Below are positions 45,638 to 53,910 of a stretch of 64,000 nucleotides of DNA, piece after piece. Both the position numbers and the translations under genes were made by a program. The notes under the pieces are model-generated. The model was not told the origin of the DNA, searched no databases, and worked only from the letters and a program-made list of their open reading frames with translations. Origin of the DNA: a bacterium (GTDB lineage: Bacteria > Planctomycetota > Planctomycetia > Pirellulales > Pirellulaceae); assembly GCA_016124445.1 (NCBI GenBank), contig WGNR01000012.1:62001-126000 (forward strand), read 5' to 3'. How positions within the stretch are numbered: position 1 is the stretch's first letter; the number at the start of each line of letters is the position of its first letter.

Positions 45638-46447
45638 TCAAACGTATCGGTGCATCGGCAGGTCGTAATGGGGGGCCCAGCCCAGCGGGAGCGTGATTCC
45701 AGTGATCCAGCTCGCTTCCTCCGATACGAGAAAGGCCACCGCGTTGGCCACATCGTGCGGGGCACCGACGCCCAGCGGATGGCAGGCTTCGATATCCTGG
45801 CGAAGCTGTTCGACCTGGTCGCGCGACTCGCATTCATCGGCAAAACGCATCGCCATCGGCGTGGTGACGATCCCTGGGGCAATGGCCACGACGCGAATCT
45901 TTTTAGGCCCCAGTTCCCAGGCCAACGACTGCGTGAAACCACTCAGGCCAGCCTTGCTGGCACTGTAGACCGAGAACCCCACGCATCCGCCAAGACCCAA
46001 AGCCGAAGCAACGTTCAGCACCACACCGCCGGGTGAAGGAAGCAGCGGCAGAAACGCTCGGGTCATGCGAATCGCACCGGACAGATTGATATCCAGCAGT
46101 TGCTGCCACTCGTCTTCACCGTAATCTTCCAGGTTCTGGCATAGTTCGATCCCGGCGTTGTTCACCAGGAAGTCAACCTTGCCAAACTTCTCGGCCGTCG
46201 CCGTTTTCAACGCTTCGATCTGTTGGGCATCGGTCACGTCGCAGGTTTGATACAGAAAGGGCGTGCCGATCCGCTCGAGCCGTTTCAAAACGCGTTTTGG
46301 CTCGTGCCGATTGGCAATGACGATCGAGGCCCCTTCTTTGGAAAGCCGCTCGACGACCGCACCGCCGATACCACGATCACTCGCTCCGGTGACCAGAGCA
46401 ACTTTGCCAGAGAAACGTCCGAAAGAGGATTCAGGCGAGGTGGTCAT
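45638..46447 (-). CDS. Short-chain dehydrogenase/reductase
   Basis: 269 residues. NAD(P) motif VTGASDRGIGGAVVERLSKE, FLVNNAGIELC, Ser in NVASALGLGG, YSASKAGLSGF (Y-x3-K), and APGIVTTPMAMRF. C-terminus WITGITLPLGWAPHYDLP. Classical SDR, about the size of FabG/glucose dehydrogenase-type enzymes; substrate unknown. It has no close partner; it lies downstream of the sdh operon's hairpin and a palindromic repeat on the same strand. Confidence 0.9.
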   Translation of the reverse strand: MTTSPESSFGRFSGKVALVTGASDRGIGGAVVERLSKEGASIVIANRHEPKRVLKRLERIGTPFLYQTCDVTDAQQIEALKTATAEKFGKVDFLVNNAGIELCQNLEDYGEDEWQQLLDINLSGAIRMTRAFLPLLPSPGGVVLNVASALGLGGCVGFSVYSASKAGLSGFTQSLAWELGPKKIRVVAIAPGIVTTPMAMRFADECESRDQVEQLRQDIEACHPLGVGAPHDVANAVAFLVSEEASWITGITLPLGWAPHYDLPMHRYV

Positions 46448-46504
46448 GACGATGCTAGTGGCTGGGCGAAGGACAAAAGCGAGCAGTTGGCGATGCCCGC
46501 CATT

Positions 46505-46534
46505 CTAATAAACCAAAAGCCCCAGGAGGGGCTT
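46505..46534 (-). terminator. Probable terminator of the sdh operon
   Basis: On the minus strand AAGCCCC-TCCT-GGGGCTT is followed by TTGGTTTATT. The 7-bp stem lies beyond sdhB and before the SDR gene on the same strand. Confidence 0.6.
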
Positions 46535-46557
46535 GGAAACAAGGCTTCGCCAAAAAA

Positions 46558-46656
46558 CGTAGGGTGTGAGAAGTGAGGCGAAGCCGAACGGATCGCACCG
46601 ACCATGAGGTTCAAAGCCCTAACTGGTGCGATTCGCTTCGCTGCTCGCCCCCTACG
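46558..46656. repeat. MITE/REP-like element with imperfect inverted ends
   Basis: Begins CGTAGGGTGTGAGAAGTGAG and ends GCTGCTCGCCCCCTACG. The ends match as an interrupted inverted repeat (CGTAGGG, GAG-AG, GAAGC, TCGCACC in the same order from both sides). About 99 nt, non-coding, 16 nt beyond the sdhB stop. Related in its GTAGGG end to the element at 16330. Confidence 0.55.
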
Positions 46657-46672
46657 GGATTTCGGTGGCCGA

Positions 46673-47527
46673 TTAGTGCTTCTTCGCAGGGCGATCGAAC
46701 CATTTTCGGAGCGTGTTGAAGGTGACCGCACGGCCGATTCGACCGATGCTCATGGTAAGCGGAATTTTCTTCGGGCAGACCGCTACACAGTTTTGAGCGT
46801 TGCCACAAACCTGGATTCCACCCTCTTCGGTCAACGCATCGAGCCGCTCGCCGGCGTTCATCTTGCCGGTTGGATTCAGGTTGAACAGGGCTACCTGGCT
46901 GATCGCTGCCGCGCCGACAAAATTGCGGTTGAACGTATCGACCTTGCGATCTTCAAACTCTTCGGGAGTTTCACCAACGTTAGGCGTTAGTTCGATCTTG
47001 GAATATTGCGGGCAAGCTTCCACGCAGCAGCCGCAAGTCATGCATTCGCTGAGGGGATAGGCCATTTCCTGATCGCCGCGAGATTGCTTCGGACCAGGTC
47101 CCAGGTCGTAGTAGCCGTCGACCGGAATCCAAGCTTTTACCTTCTTCAGGGCATTGAACATCCGACTGCGGTCGACGTACAAGTCGCGAACGACCGGGAA
47201 CTTCGACATCGGCTTGAGTTCGATTTCGCGTCCATCTTCCAGCAGCTTGTCGACCAGTGCCGAGCAGGATTGGCGAACCTTGTTGTTGATCACCATGGTG
47301 CAAGCCCCGCACACCTCTTCGAGGCAGCCGCAGTCCCAGCAGACTGGCGTTGTTTTCTGACCGCCCGCGGTCGTTGCCTTGGCGGCGATCTTCTGCAGAA
47401 CGCTGATCACGTTCAGTTCTGGCTCGTAATCGAGCTCGAACTTTTCCCAATAGCTCGGCTTGCCGGGAGCATCCTGACGAAGGATCTTCACGAAAAAGGT
47501 TTTCGGCTTGTTTGCGTGGGCAATCAT
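46673..47527 (-). CDS. sdhB: Succinate dehydrogenase/fumarate reductase iron-sulfur subunit
   Basis: Carries electrons from SdhA to the membrane quinone site. 284 residues. The [2Fe-2S] part has CWDCGCLEEVCGACTMVINN; the ferredoxin-like part has CMTCGCCVEACPQ and CGNAQNCVAVCPKKIP for the [4Fe-4S] and [3Fe-4S] clusters. Last gene of sdhCAB, followed by a hairpin. The N-terminus FVKILRQDAPGKPSYWEKFE matches the non-proteobacterial (B. subtilis-type) enzymes. Confidence 0.94.
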   Translation of the reverse strand: MIAHANKPKTFFVKILRQDAPGKPSYWEKFELDYEPELNVISVLQKIAAKATTAGGQKTTPVCWDCGCLEEVCGACTMVINNKVRQSCSALVDKLLEDGREIELKPMSKFPVVRDLYVDRSRMFNALKKVKAWIPVDGYYDLGPGPKQSRGDQEMAYPLSECMTCGCCVEACPQYSKIELTPNVGETPEEFEDRKVDTFNRNFVGAAAISQVALFNLNPTGKMNAGERLDALTEEGGIQVCGNAQNCVAVCPKKIPLTMSIGRIGRAVTFNTLRKWFDRPAKKH

Positions 47528-47599
47528 TGCTTAGGCCCTATTGGCTAGTTTGCTGAGTTCGACTTGTCTTGATTTTTGATTTGATCGGCCGCTTGGAAG

Positions 47600-49585
47600 T
47601 TAGTTGGTAACCGCCGCTTGGGCAGCTTCCTTCTTCTTCTTTTTGCGTTCCTGCCAGACTTCGCTAATCTGCTCGGCACCGACCAAGCCGTAAAATCGAG
47701 GTCGCGGCGGCTCGATGCTGGTGTCGACATCCTCGTAGCTGATGGTGACATCTTTCCCATCGTACGTAGAGACCGAGGTCTTGAGGAACTTTTGAATGTT
47801 CTGTTCAAACTTATCGCACCACTCTTCGGCCTGGCGGCGATGTTCGGCGGGATCTTCGGCGGTGAGACCCGGCAACTGGAATTCTGGCTTGTAGTGCGCC
47901 CCGCGGCATTCGTCGCGAGCCAATGCTCCCTTCAAGATTGCCTCGGCAATGGGGAACATGTCTTGCATCGCCTTGGTGAAGAGCACGTTCTGGTTCGACC
48001 AGGTGCCGGTGTCGCTCAGCGAACATTTCCAGGCTCGGGCCTTCAGGTCGGCCAGCTTGCCGATCGCTTCTTCCAGTTGATTGTTGTGACGAACCACCGT
48101 AGCGGCATTGGTCATCAAGGCTCCCATTTCCTGATGGATCAGGTAGGGGTTTTCTTCGCCCGATTGCTTGAGTAGCGATTCGTGTCGTTCCTGCTGCTTC
48201 TTGACGGCTTCGTCGTAAAGCGATTGCGGCTGCTCGGCGGCGACCGAACCAGGACCTTGATTGCTAAGCAAGGTTTCCAAACCAGGAGCAACAAACAGCC
48301 CTGAGAAAATACAACTCAACAGCGAGTTGGCTCCCAGGCGGTTGGCACCATGGTAGTGGTAATCGACTTCGCCGATGGCGTACAAGTTCGGAATGCTAGT
48401 CGCCTGATTCTTCGGTGAACCGGCGATCAAACCGCCGCTTTCCTTTTTGTCGTAGTTCGTCCAAAGGCCCCCCATGCTGTAGTGCACCGCGGGGAAAATC
48501 CGCATCGGCGTGTAGCAGGGATCGACCCCTTGGAACTTGCGATAGATGTCGAGAATACCGCCCAGCTTTCGGTTCAGTTCGCTGGCTTCGATGTGCGTCA
48601 GGTCGAGGTAAACGCACTGCCGGTTTTCTTCGACACTCAACCCGCCGTTGACGCAAACGTCAAAGATTTCGCGGGTAGCGATATCACGCGGCACGAGGTT
48701 GCCGTATTCGGGATAGCGTTCTTCCAGGAAGTAGTACCGTTCCGAATCGGGAATCTCTTTCGGAGCGCGGGAATCGTGTGGCTTGCGCGGAACCCAGACA
48801 CGGCCACCTTCGCCACGAGCCGATTCGCTCATCAAACGCAGCTTGTCTGCCCCGGGGATCGCCGTCGGGTGGACCTGGATGAACTCGGCGTTGCCATACT
48901 TGGCACCTGCCTGCATACAGCGGCTGGCGGCCGATCCGTTGCAGGTCATGCTCATCGTCGAGCGGCCATAGATCAGCCCGCAACCGCCAGAGGCGACCAC
49001 GACGGCGTCGGCCTTGAAGGACTTGATTTCCATGCTGAAGAGATCTTGCGCGACCGCTCCCACGCATTGGCCGTTGTCGTTGAGAATCGGGCCGAGGAAG
49101 TCCCACATCTCGTGCTTTTTGACCAGGCCTTCCACTTCCCAACGACGCACTTGTTCGTCGAGCGCGTACAGAAGCTGCTGGCCGGTAGTCGCTCCGGCGA
49201 ATGCCGTTCGCTTGTAGAGCGTTCCGCCGAAACGACGGCGATCAAGGAAGCCTTCCTGCGTACGGTTGAACGTCACGCCCAGGCGATCCATCAGATCGAT
49301 CACCTTAGGGGCCCACATTGCCATCTCGTAGACAGGCGGCTGGTGGTTCAGGAAGTCACCGCCGTAGACTGTGTCGTCGAAGTGCTTGTATTCGTTGTCG
49401 CCCAGTTGCCGGGTCGCGTCGTTTACGCTGTTGATCCCGCCTTGTGCGCACACACTGTGCGAACGTTTTACCGGCGTGAGGCTCATCAGATCGACTTTGA
49501 TGCCCAGTTCGGCCAGTTTCATAGTGGCTGACAAGCCACCTAGACCACCACCGACAACCAGGACTCGCTTATCTGCCATTCCCAT
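47600..49585 (-). CDS. sdhA: Succinate dehydrogenase/fumarate reductase flavoprotein
   Basis: Oxidises succinate to fumarate in the TCA cycle and respiratory complex II. 661 residues. FAD motif VLVVGGGLGGLSATMKLAEL, the FAD-linking histidine region RSHSVCAQGGINSVND, HPTAIPG, the active-site ESARGEGGRVWV, and late HYSMGGLW and YHYHGANRLGANSLL. The tail (last 80 residues) holds the helical cap with an extra Lys/Ala-rich end. Start at 49585 (MGMADKRV); ATG 49579 is equally possible. Middle gene of the operon. Confidence 0.95.
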   Translation of the reverse strand: MGMADKRVLVVGGGLGGLSATMKLAELGIKVDLMSLTPVKRSHSVCAQGGINSVNDATRQLGDNEYKHFDDTVYGGDFLNHQPPVYEMAMWAPKVIDLMDRLGVTFNRTQEGFLDRRRFGGTLYKRTAFAGATTGQQLLYALDEQVRRWEVEGLVKKHEMWDFLGPILNDNGQCVGAVAQDLFSMEIKSFKADAVVVASGGCGLIYGRSTMSMTCNGSAASRCMQAGAKYGNAEFIQVHPTAIPGADKLRLMSESARGEGGRVWVPRKPHDSRAPKEIPDSERYYFLEERYPEYGNLVPRDIATREIFDVCVNGGLSVEENRQCVYLDLTHIEASELNRKLGGILDIYRKFQGVDPCYTPMRIFPAVHYSMGGLWTNYDKKESGGLIAGSPKNQATSIPNLYAIGEVDYHYHGANRLGANSLLSCIFSGLFVAPGLETLLSNQGPGSVAAEQPQSLYDEAVKKQQERHESLLKQSGEENPYLIHQEMGALMTNAATVVRHNNQLEEAIGKLADLKARAWKCSLSDTGTWSNQNVLFTKAMQDMFPIAEAILKGALARDECRGAHYKPEFQLPGLTAEDPAEHRRQAEEWCDKFEQNIQKFLKTSVSTYDGKDVTISYEDVDTSIEPPRPRFYGLVGAEQISEVWQERKKKKKEAAQAAVTN

Positions 49586-49666
49586 CCACCTTTGGTCTTG
49601 GGTTCAATTTTGGCGTCGTTAGCTTCCTATCGATTCAACCGAAGGAAGATGCATCGCGTTAACGTT

Positions 49667-50518
49667 TTATTCGCCTTCTTCGACGTCGCTTTCTTCAGCG
49701 TCGCTGTGCTTGCCGGGGGCGTATTCGGACAAGGGCGAATGCTTCTCAGGGTTCGGCACGATGTCGCCCGTCTCGACCAGCACTTTGTAGGCTTCGTCTT
49801 CTTCGGCCCGCACTTCGGCGATCTTCTCTTGGCTCATCGAGTAGAGCCCCACGATCGATGCCATGCCCGCCACCGCGAAGATGACAAACACGACGTTGGC
49901 CAGCAGCTTGGCACGCTCTTGAGCCGTTGGACTGATCCAGATGCCCCAGGTAATGCCGAGCGTGAAGAGCCCGTTGGAGAAGTGGAAGACGACCGCCAGA
50001 ATCCCGATCGTGTACAGAACCGGAACGAGGAACGAGGCCTGCATCGCCAGGGCCGCGCTGCTGCCGGCGTTGTAAGGCGAGAACTCGGCCCCCATCAAAG
50101 GATGAGCGACGTAGGTCACCCAGAAGTGATTATGGAACCAGCCGTGCATGTGGAAAACGTGCCAGAAGATGAACAGAAAGGCGATCACCCCGGTTGCTCT
50201 TTGAAGGGTGTACCGGAGATTACTGTTGTAGGGGTAAGCCTCGATATTGGGTTTCACTCCCGTCGTGATGAACAACCCAAACGCCCCGTGGAAAATGATC
50301 GGCAGGAAGATAAACGTCCATTCGACCAGCGGAAGCACCGGCCCAAGTGAATGAATGTGAAAGACCAGCCGCTGAAAGATTCGGGGCGAGCCGAATACGC
50401 TGGCGTTCACCGCCAGGTGGACCATCATATAGGCCCCAACCGGGACTAAACCGGCAAGCGAATGTAAACGCCGCAACAGAAATTCATGGCGTTCCAAAAA
50501 ACTAGGTGCCGAGCTCAC
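49667..50518 (-). CDS. sdhC: Succinate dehydrogenase cytochrome b subunit
   Basis: Integral-membrane diheme subunit that passes electrons to quinone. 283 residues from GTG 50518 (AAAGGG upstream); an earlier in-frame start at 50563 is possible. Five predicted helices with heme-ligand histidines in SLAGLVPVGAYMMVHLAVNA, FLPIIFHGAFGLFITTGVKP, FIFWHVFHMHGWFHNHFW and AVVFHFSNGLFTLGITWG. Resembles the single large cytochrome b558 of B. subtilis-type complex II, with no separate SdhD. The C-terminal 50 residues are soluble and very acidic. First gene of sdhCAB. Confidence 0.9.
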   Translation of the reverse strand: MSSAPSFLERHEFLLRRLHSLAGLVPVGAYMMVHLAVNASVFGSPRIFQRLVFHIHSLGPVLPLVEWTFIFLPIIFHGAFGLFITTGVKPNIEAYPYNSNLRYTLQRATGVIAFLFIFWHVFHMHGWFHNHFWVTYVAHPLMGAEFSPYNAGSSAALAMQASFLVPVLYTIGILAVVFHFSNGLFTLGITWGIWISPTAQERAKLLANVVFVIFAVAGMASIVGLYSMSQEKIAEVRAEEDEAYKVLVETGDIVPNPEKHSPLSEYAPGKHSDAEESDVEEGE

Positions 50519-50972
50519 CACAGACCCTTTCCATCGTCGAGCCTGTCGCCGCACGGGCAACAACTCGCTTGCAAATATTGTCTTGAGATCGCGTAAAGGA
50601 GCTATTTTTCCCCTCGGCCGCTACACCGACCATCCACCGCAGGGGGCCGCTCGCATGTTGCAAGTTATATCTCAATCAGCACTTAGTTATAAGTACCCCT
50701 AAACAAACTGGCCGAAAATCGGTTTTAGCATCAACAATGCTGATAAAGTGGGCAACTTTTCGGGCTGGACCTGCCAATATGGCAGGATCGCCCAATCTGA
50801 AATCTAGAAATGGAGGGCGGAAAAGGGGCCGGAAGTACGGAATTCCGCGTCTTAACGGTTCGCTATTGCCCCGGCCGTAATGTTTGGCGAAAAATGGGAA
50901 CTACATTTGCATATTTCTCTATCAAATGCGTTGTTCTGCCAACAGTTGCAGCATTTATTGTGACCTTATGCG
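50519..50972. other. Intergenic region between divergent sdhC and response-regulator genes
   Basis: About 450 nt, A/T-rich, carrying promoters of both units by position. CCTGCCA-ATA-TGGCAGG at 50770-50786 is a perfect 7-bp inverted repeat and a candidate operator or hairpin. A short possible frame at 50810-51172 has no coding character. Confidence 0.45.
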
Positions 50973-51371
50973 ATGAGAAACCTAGCCACACCGATCATGC
51001 TGATCACCGACGACGATCGCTCGTTTCGCGAGACGCTGGCGGAAGTGTTCGCTCGTCGAGGGTTCGAGCCGATCTTGGCCGCCGACGGCGAAGAGGCGAT
51101 TCACGTCGCTCAAGGTACCGAAGTACACGTCGCCCTGTTCGATTTCCACATGCCGCAGCGAACCGGACTTGAATCGATCAGCGCCTGCCGCAGCCTGGGG
51201 ATCGACATCCCCTACATCCTGCTCACCGCCGGACTAGATCCGAGCATTGCCTGCGAAGCCCAGGCGGTGGAAGTATTCTCCCTGCTGGAAAAGCCGGTCA
51301 GCATCAAGATTGTGACCGACGTCGTGAAAGACGCGATGGCAAGCCACTACCCTTGGTACGAAGCAGGGTAG
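50973..51371 (+). CDS. Single-domain response regulator
   Basis: 132 residues. Receiver features are complete: LITDDDRSFRETLAEVFARR, VALFDFHMPQRTGLESI (phosphoacceptor Asp), ILLTAGLDP (Thr) and LLEKPVSIK (Lys). No output domain; the last ten residues ASHYPWYEAG are a short tail. Divergent from sdhC and convergent with ftsH. Partner kinase not visible. Confidence 0.88.
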   Translation: MRNLATPIMLITDDDRSFRETLAEVFARRGFEPILAADGEEAIHVAQGTEVHVALFDFHMPQRTGLESISACRSLGIDIPYILLTAGLDPSIACEAQAVEVFSLLEKPVSIKIVTDVVKDAMASHYPWYEAG

Positions 51372-51400
51372 TAGGTAATCGCGATCGTCTCTGATCGACC

Positions 51401-53464
51401 TTAGCTACCTTGATCGACCGAGCCAGTCGGCGGAATATCGTCGGCACTGATCTCTTTCGGCGAACCATGCCGTTTGGTCTCCGTTCCCGGGACGATTCGC
51501 GGGCCGCTCGAATTCTCTTCGATGACCCGACTCAGCTCGTCGGCGTCGACCACTTCCAGTTCCATCAGCCGATCCGACAACGCAACGAGCGCTGCGCGAC
51601 GATCTTCCATCATCTGCTTGGTGCGGTCCAGAAGTTCGTCGATGATCCGTTTGATTTCCAGGTCGATCTCGCGGTAGGTCTCTTCGCTATGCGAACGAGC
51701 CCGTTCTTCCGACTGATCCGGAATGAACGCCGAACGTCCGCTGGCTCGGAAATTGACTCGGCCCAGGCGGCTCATACCGTAATCGGTGACCATGCTGCGA
51801 GCGATTTCGGTAGCACGTTCCAGGTCGTTCTGGGCACCGGTCGAGATCTCTTCGTACACCATTTCTTCGGCCAGCGTACCGGCCAGCAGCACTTGGATGC
51901 GGCTTTCCAGTTCGCTTTGGGTCATCAGGAACCGATCTTCGGTCGGGCGATGCATCGTGTAGCCCAGCGCGGCCAGACCACGAGGAATGATCGAGACCTT
52001 GTAAACCGGATCGGTATTCGGCAGGCAGTAAGCAACCAGGGCGTGACCACTTTCGTGGTAGGCGACCCGCTGTTTTTCGTCCTGATGCATGACCCGCTGC
52101 TTCTTTTCCAAGCCGGCCGTGACTCGCTCGACCCCTTCGTCGAACTCTTCCATCCCGACCGCCGATTTGCCTTTGCGAGCCGCCAGCAGCGCGGCTTCGT
52201 TAACCAAGTTAGCCAAATCGGCCCCGGAGAAACCGGTGGTAATCACGGCGACTCGCTTCAGATCGACCGAATCGTCCAGCTTCACGCTACGAACGTGCAC
52301 GCGAAGAATGTCTTCGCGGCCAGCGGCATCGGGTCGATCAACCAGCACTTGGCGATCGAAACGGCCAGGTCGCAGCAAAGCCGGGTCAAGCATCTCAGGC
52401 CGGTTGGTCGCGGCGATGATGATGATGCCGGCGTTGGCTTCAAAACCGTCCATTTCAACCAGCAGGGCATTGAGCGTCTGTTCGCGTTCATCGTGTCCGC
52501 CGACGATACTGCCGCCACGCGCCTTGCCGAGCGCGTCCAACTCGTCGATGAAGATGATACAGGGACTCTTGGCGGCGGCTTGCTGGAACAAGTCACGCAC
52601 GCGAGCCGCACCGACACCGACAAACATTTCGACGAAGTCGGAACCACTCATACTGAAGAACGAGACGCCTGCCTCGCCGGCGATTGCCTTGGCAAGCAAG
52701 GTTTTACCTGTTCCAGGAGGGCCAACCAGCAGCACACCTTTGGGAATGCGGCCGCCAAGTTCCTGATACTTCTCTGGCGAGCGGAGGAAGTCAACAATTT
52801 CCTTCACTTCGTCCACCGCTTCTTCAATGCCGGCAACATCCTCAAAGGTGATGTTCAAGTCGTCCTGCATGTGCAATTTGCCGCGGCTGCGACCAAACGC
52901 GATCGCGCTGCCGGTGCCACCGATACGGCGGATCATCAAGTAGCAGAAGGCGATCCCCAGGCCGATCATCAGCAGCGGGCCGCCATAGATTTCCAGGAAG
53001 TTAGGGGGTCCGGTCGCTTTGTAGTCGGTGAAACCAACCTCGTCGAACATGCTCTGGATCTTGCCGGCGGCGTTCTCGCTGCGGACCAGGTAGGTGACGA
53101 TCTTTTGACCTTCGGTCTTGGCCTTGGAAGGATCTTCGCTTTTGTTGTCGACCCGGTCGACCTTACCGGTCACCATCGTCGGGCCAATCTCGACATCGCG
53201 GAGGTTCGAGTAGCGAATGCTGGACGTTTTGCCGCCAGATTCCTTGTGCTGGACGGTCACACCGGGTTCCACTCCAGGCTTCTTTTCTTCGCCCAACGAG
53301 AGAATCAGCCTCTCGAGATCAGGCTGAGTCAGTTCCTCAGAACCAGTTTGCAGCAGGTACATCGCCAACAAGAGTATGGCGGCACCAGCAACCAGAAAGT
53401 ACCACAGATTGCCGGAAGGACCTTTGTCACCACGGCGTTTGGGGGATTCTTCGTTATTATCCAT
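51401..53464 (-). CDS. ftsH: ATP-dependent membrane zinc protease FtsH
   Basis: Inner-membrane AAA+ metalloprotease for quality control and regulated turnover. 687 residues: TM helix about 21-40 ([19 protein letters not shown]), periplasmic domain to about 160, second TM ([16 protein letters not shown]), Walker [14 protein letters not shown] near 248, Walker [35 protein letters not shown], and the zinc site HESGH near 470. The cytosolic N-terminus is charged. Convergent with the response regulator. Confidence 0.96.
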   Translation of the reverse strand: MDNNEESPKRRGDKGPSGNLWYFLVAGAAILLLAMYLLQTGSEELTQPDLERLILSLGEEKKPGVEPGVTVQHKESGGKTSSIRYSNLRDVEIGPTMVTGKVDRVDNKSEDPSKAKTEGQKIVTYLVRSENAAGKIQSMFDEVGFTDYKATGPPNFLEIYGGPLLMIGLGIAFCYLMIRRIGGTGSAIAFGRSRGKLHMQDDLNITFEDVAGIEEAVDEVKEIVDFLRSPEKYQELGGRIPKGVLLVGPPGTGKTLLAKAIAGEAGVSFFSMSGSDFVEMFVGVGAARVRDLFQQAAAKSPCIIFIDELDALGKARGGSIVGGHDEREQTLNALLVEMDGFEANAGIIIIAATNRPEMLDPALLRPGRFDRQVLVDRPDAAGREDILRVHVRSVKLDDSVDLKRVAVITTGFSGADLANLVNEAALLAARKGKSAVGMEEFDEGVERVTAGLEKKQRVMHQDEKQRVAYHESGHALVAYCLPNTDPVYKVSIIPRGLAALGYTMHRPTEDRFLMTQSELESRIQVLLAGTLAEEMVYEEISTGAQNDLERATEIARSMVTDYGMSRLGRVNFRASGRSAFIPDQSEERARSHSEETYREIDLEIKRIIDELLDRTKQMMEDRRAALVALSDRLMELEVVDADELSRVIEENSSGPRIVPGTETKRHGSPKEISADDIPPTGSVDQGS

Positions 53465-53910
53465 GAGCTTTCGCTTGATTTGCGGAAGAGAAAAATGCTG
53501 GCCAGCGCTGCTCGCTGCCCGAGGTCAAGTCCATCGTATCTCGGACTAGCCCACACGACTATCTTTACCAACTGGCAAATCAAGACAAGGTGCTAGCGAG
53601 CCGTCCGGGGGATACGGATTAGCTCGATTATGCCGGTCGGCTTCGCCCCAGTGTAACGAAATCGCCCCAAACGAACTGCCGGCATAAGCGACATATTCGA
53701 CCGAAAGCGAACTTGGTGCGGGATTTCCGCTGCACGCACCTTACCAGTGATTACCTTCGGTCTGACTACTTGAAACCGCAATCGGGTTTGTGCCAACAAC
53801 ACCACGGCTGATCGAACTGCGGATCTTCAAATCGTTGCACGTCAAAAATGGATTTGCTATGAAGACATTCCAAAGGACCAATTAATACCCCACCATCGGC
53901 GGTGTCTCAA
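53465..53910. other. Intergenic region between divergent ftsH and the lipoprotein gene
   Basis: About 445 nt with no recognisable coding sequence, RNA gene or strong hairpin; holds two divergent promoters by position. Confidence 0.5.

Noticed and set aside
50810..51172. Possible 120-codon gene before the response regulator
   Set aside because: Overlaps the response regulator in another frame and has no coding character.
51410..53596. Very long open frame on the plus strand across ftsH (728 codons)
   Set aside because: It is the antisense shadow of ftsH; the minus-strand protein has every FtsH motif, and the plus-strand translation resembles nothing.
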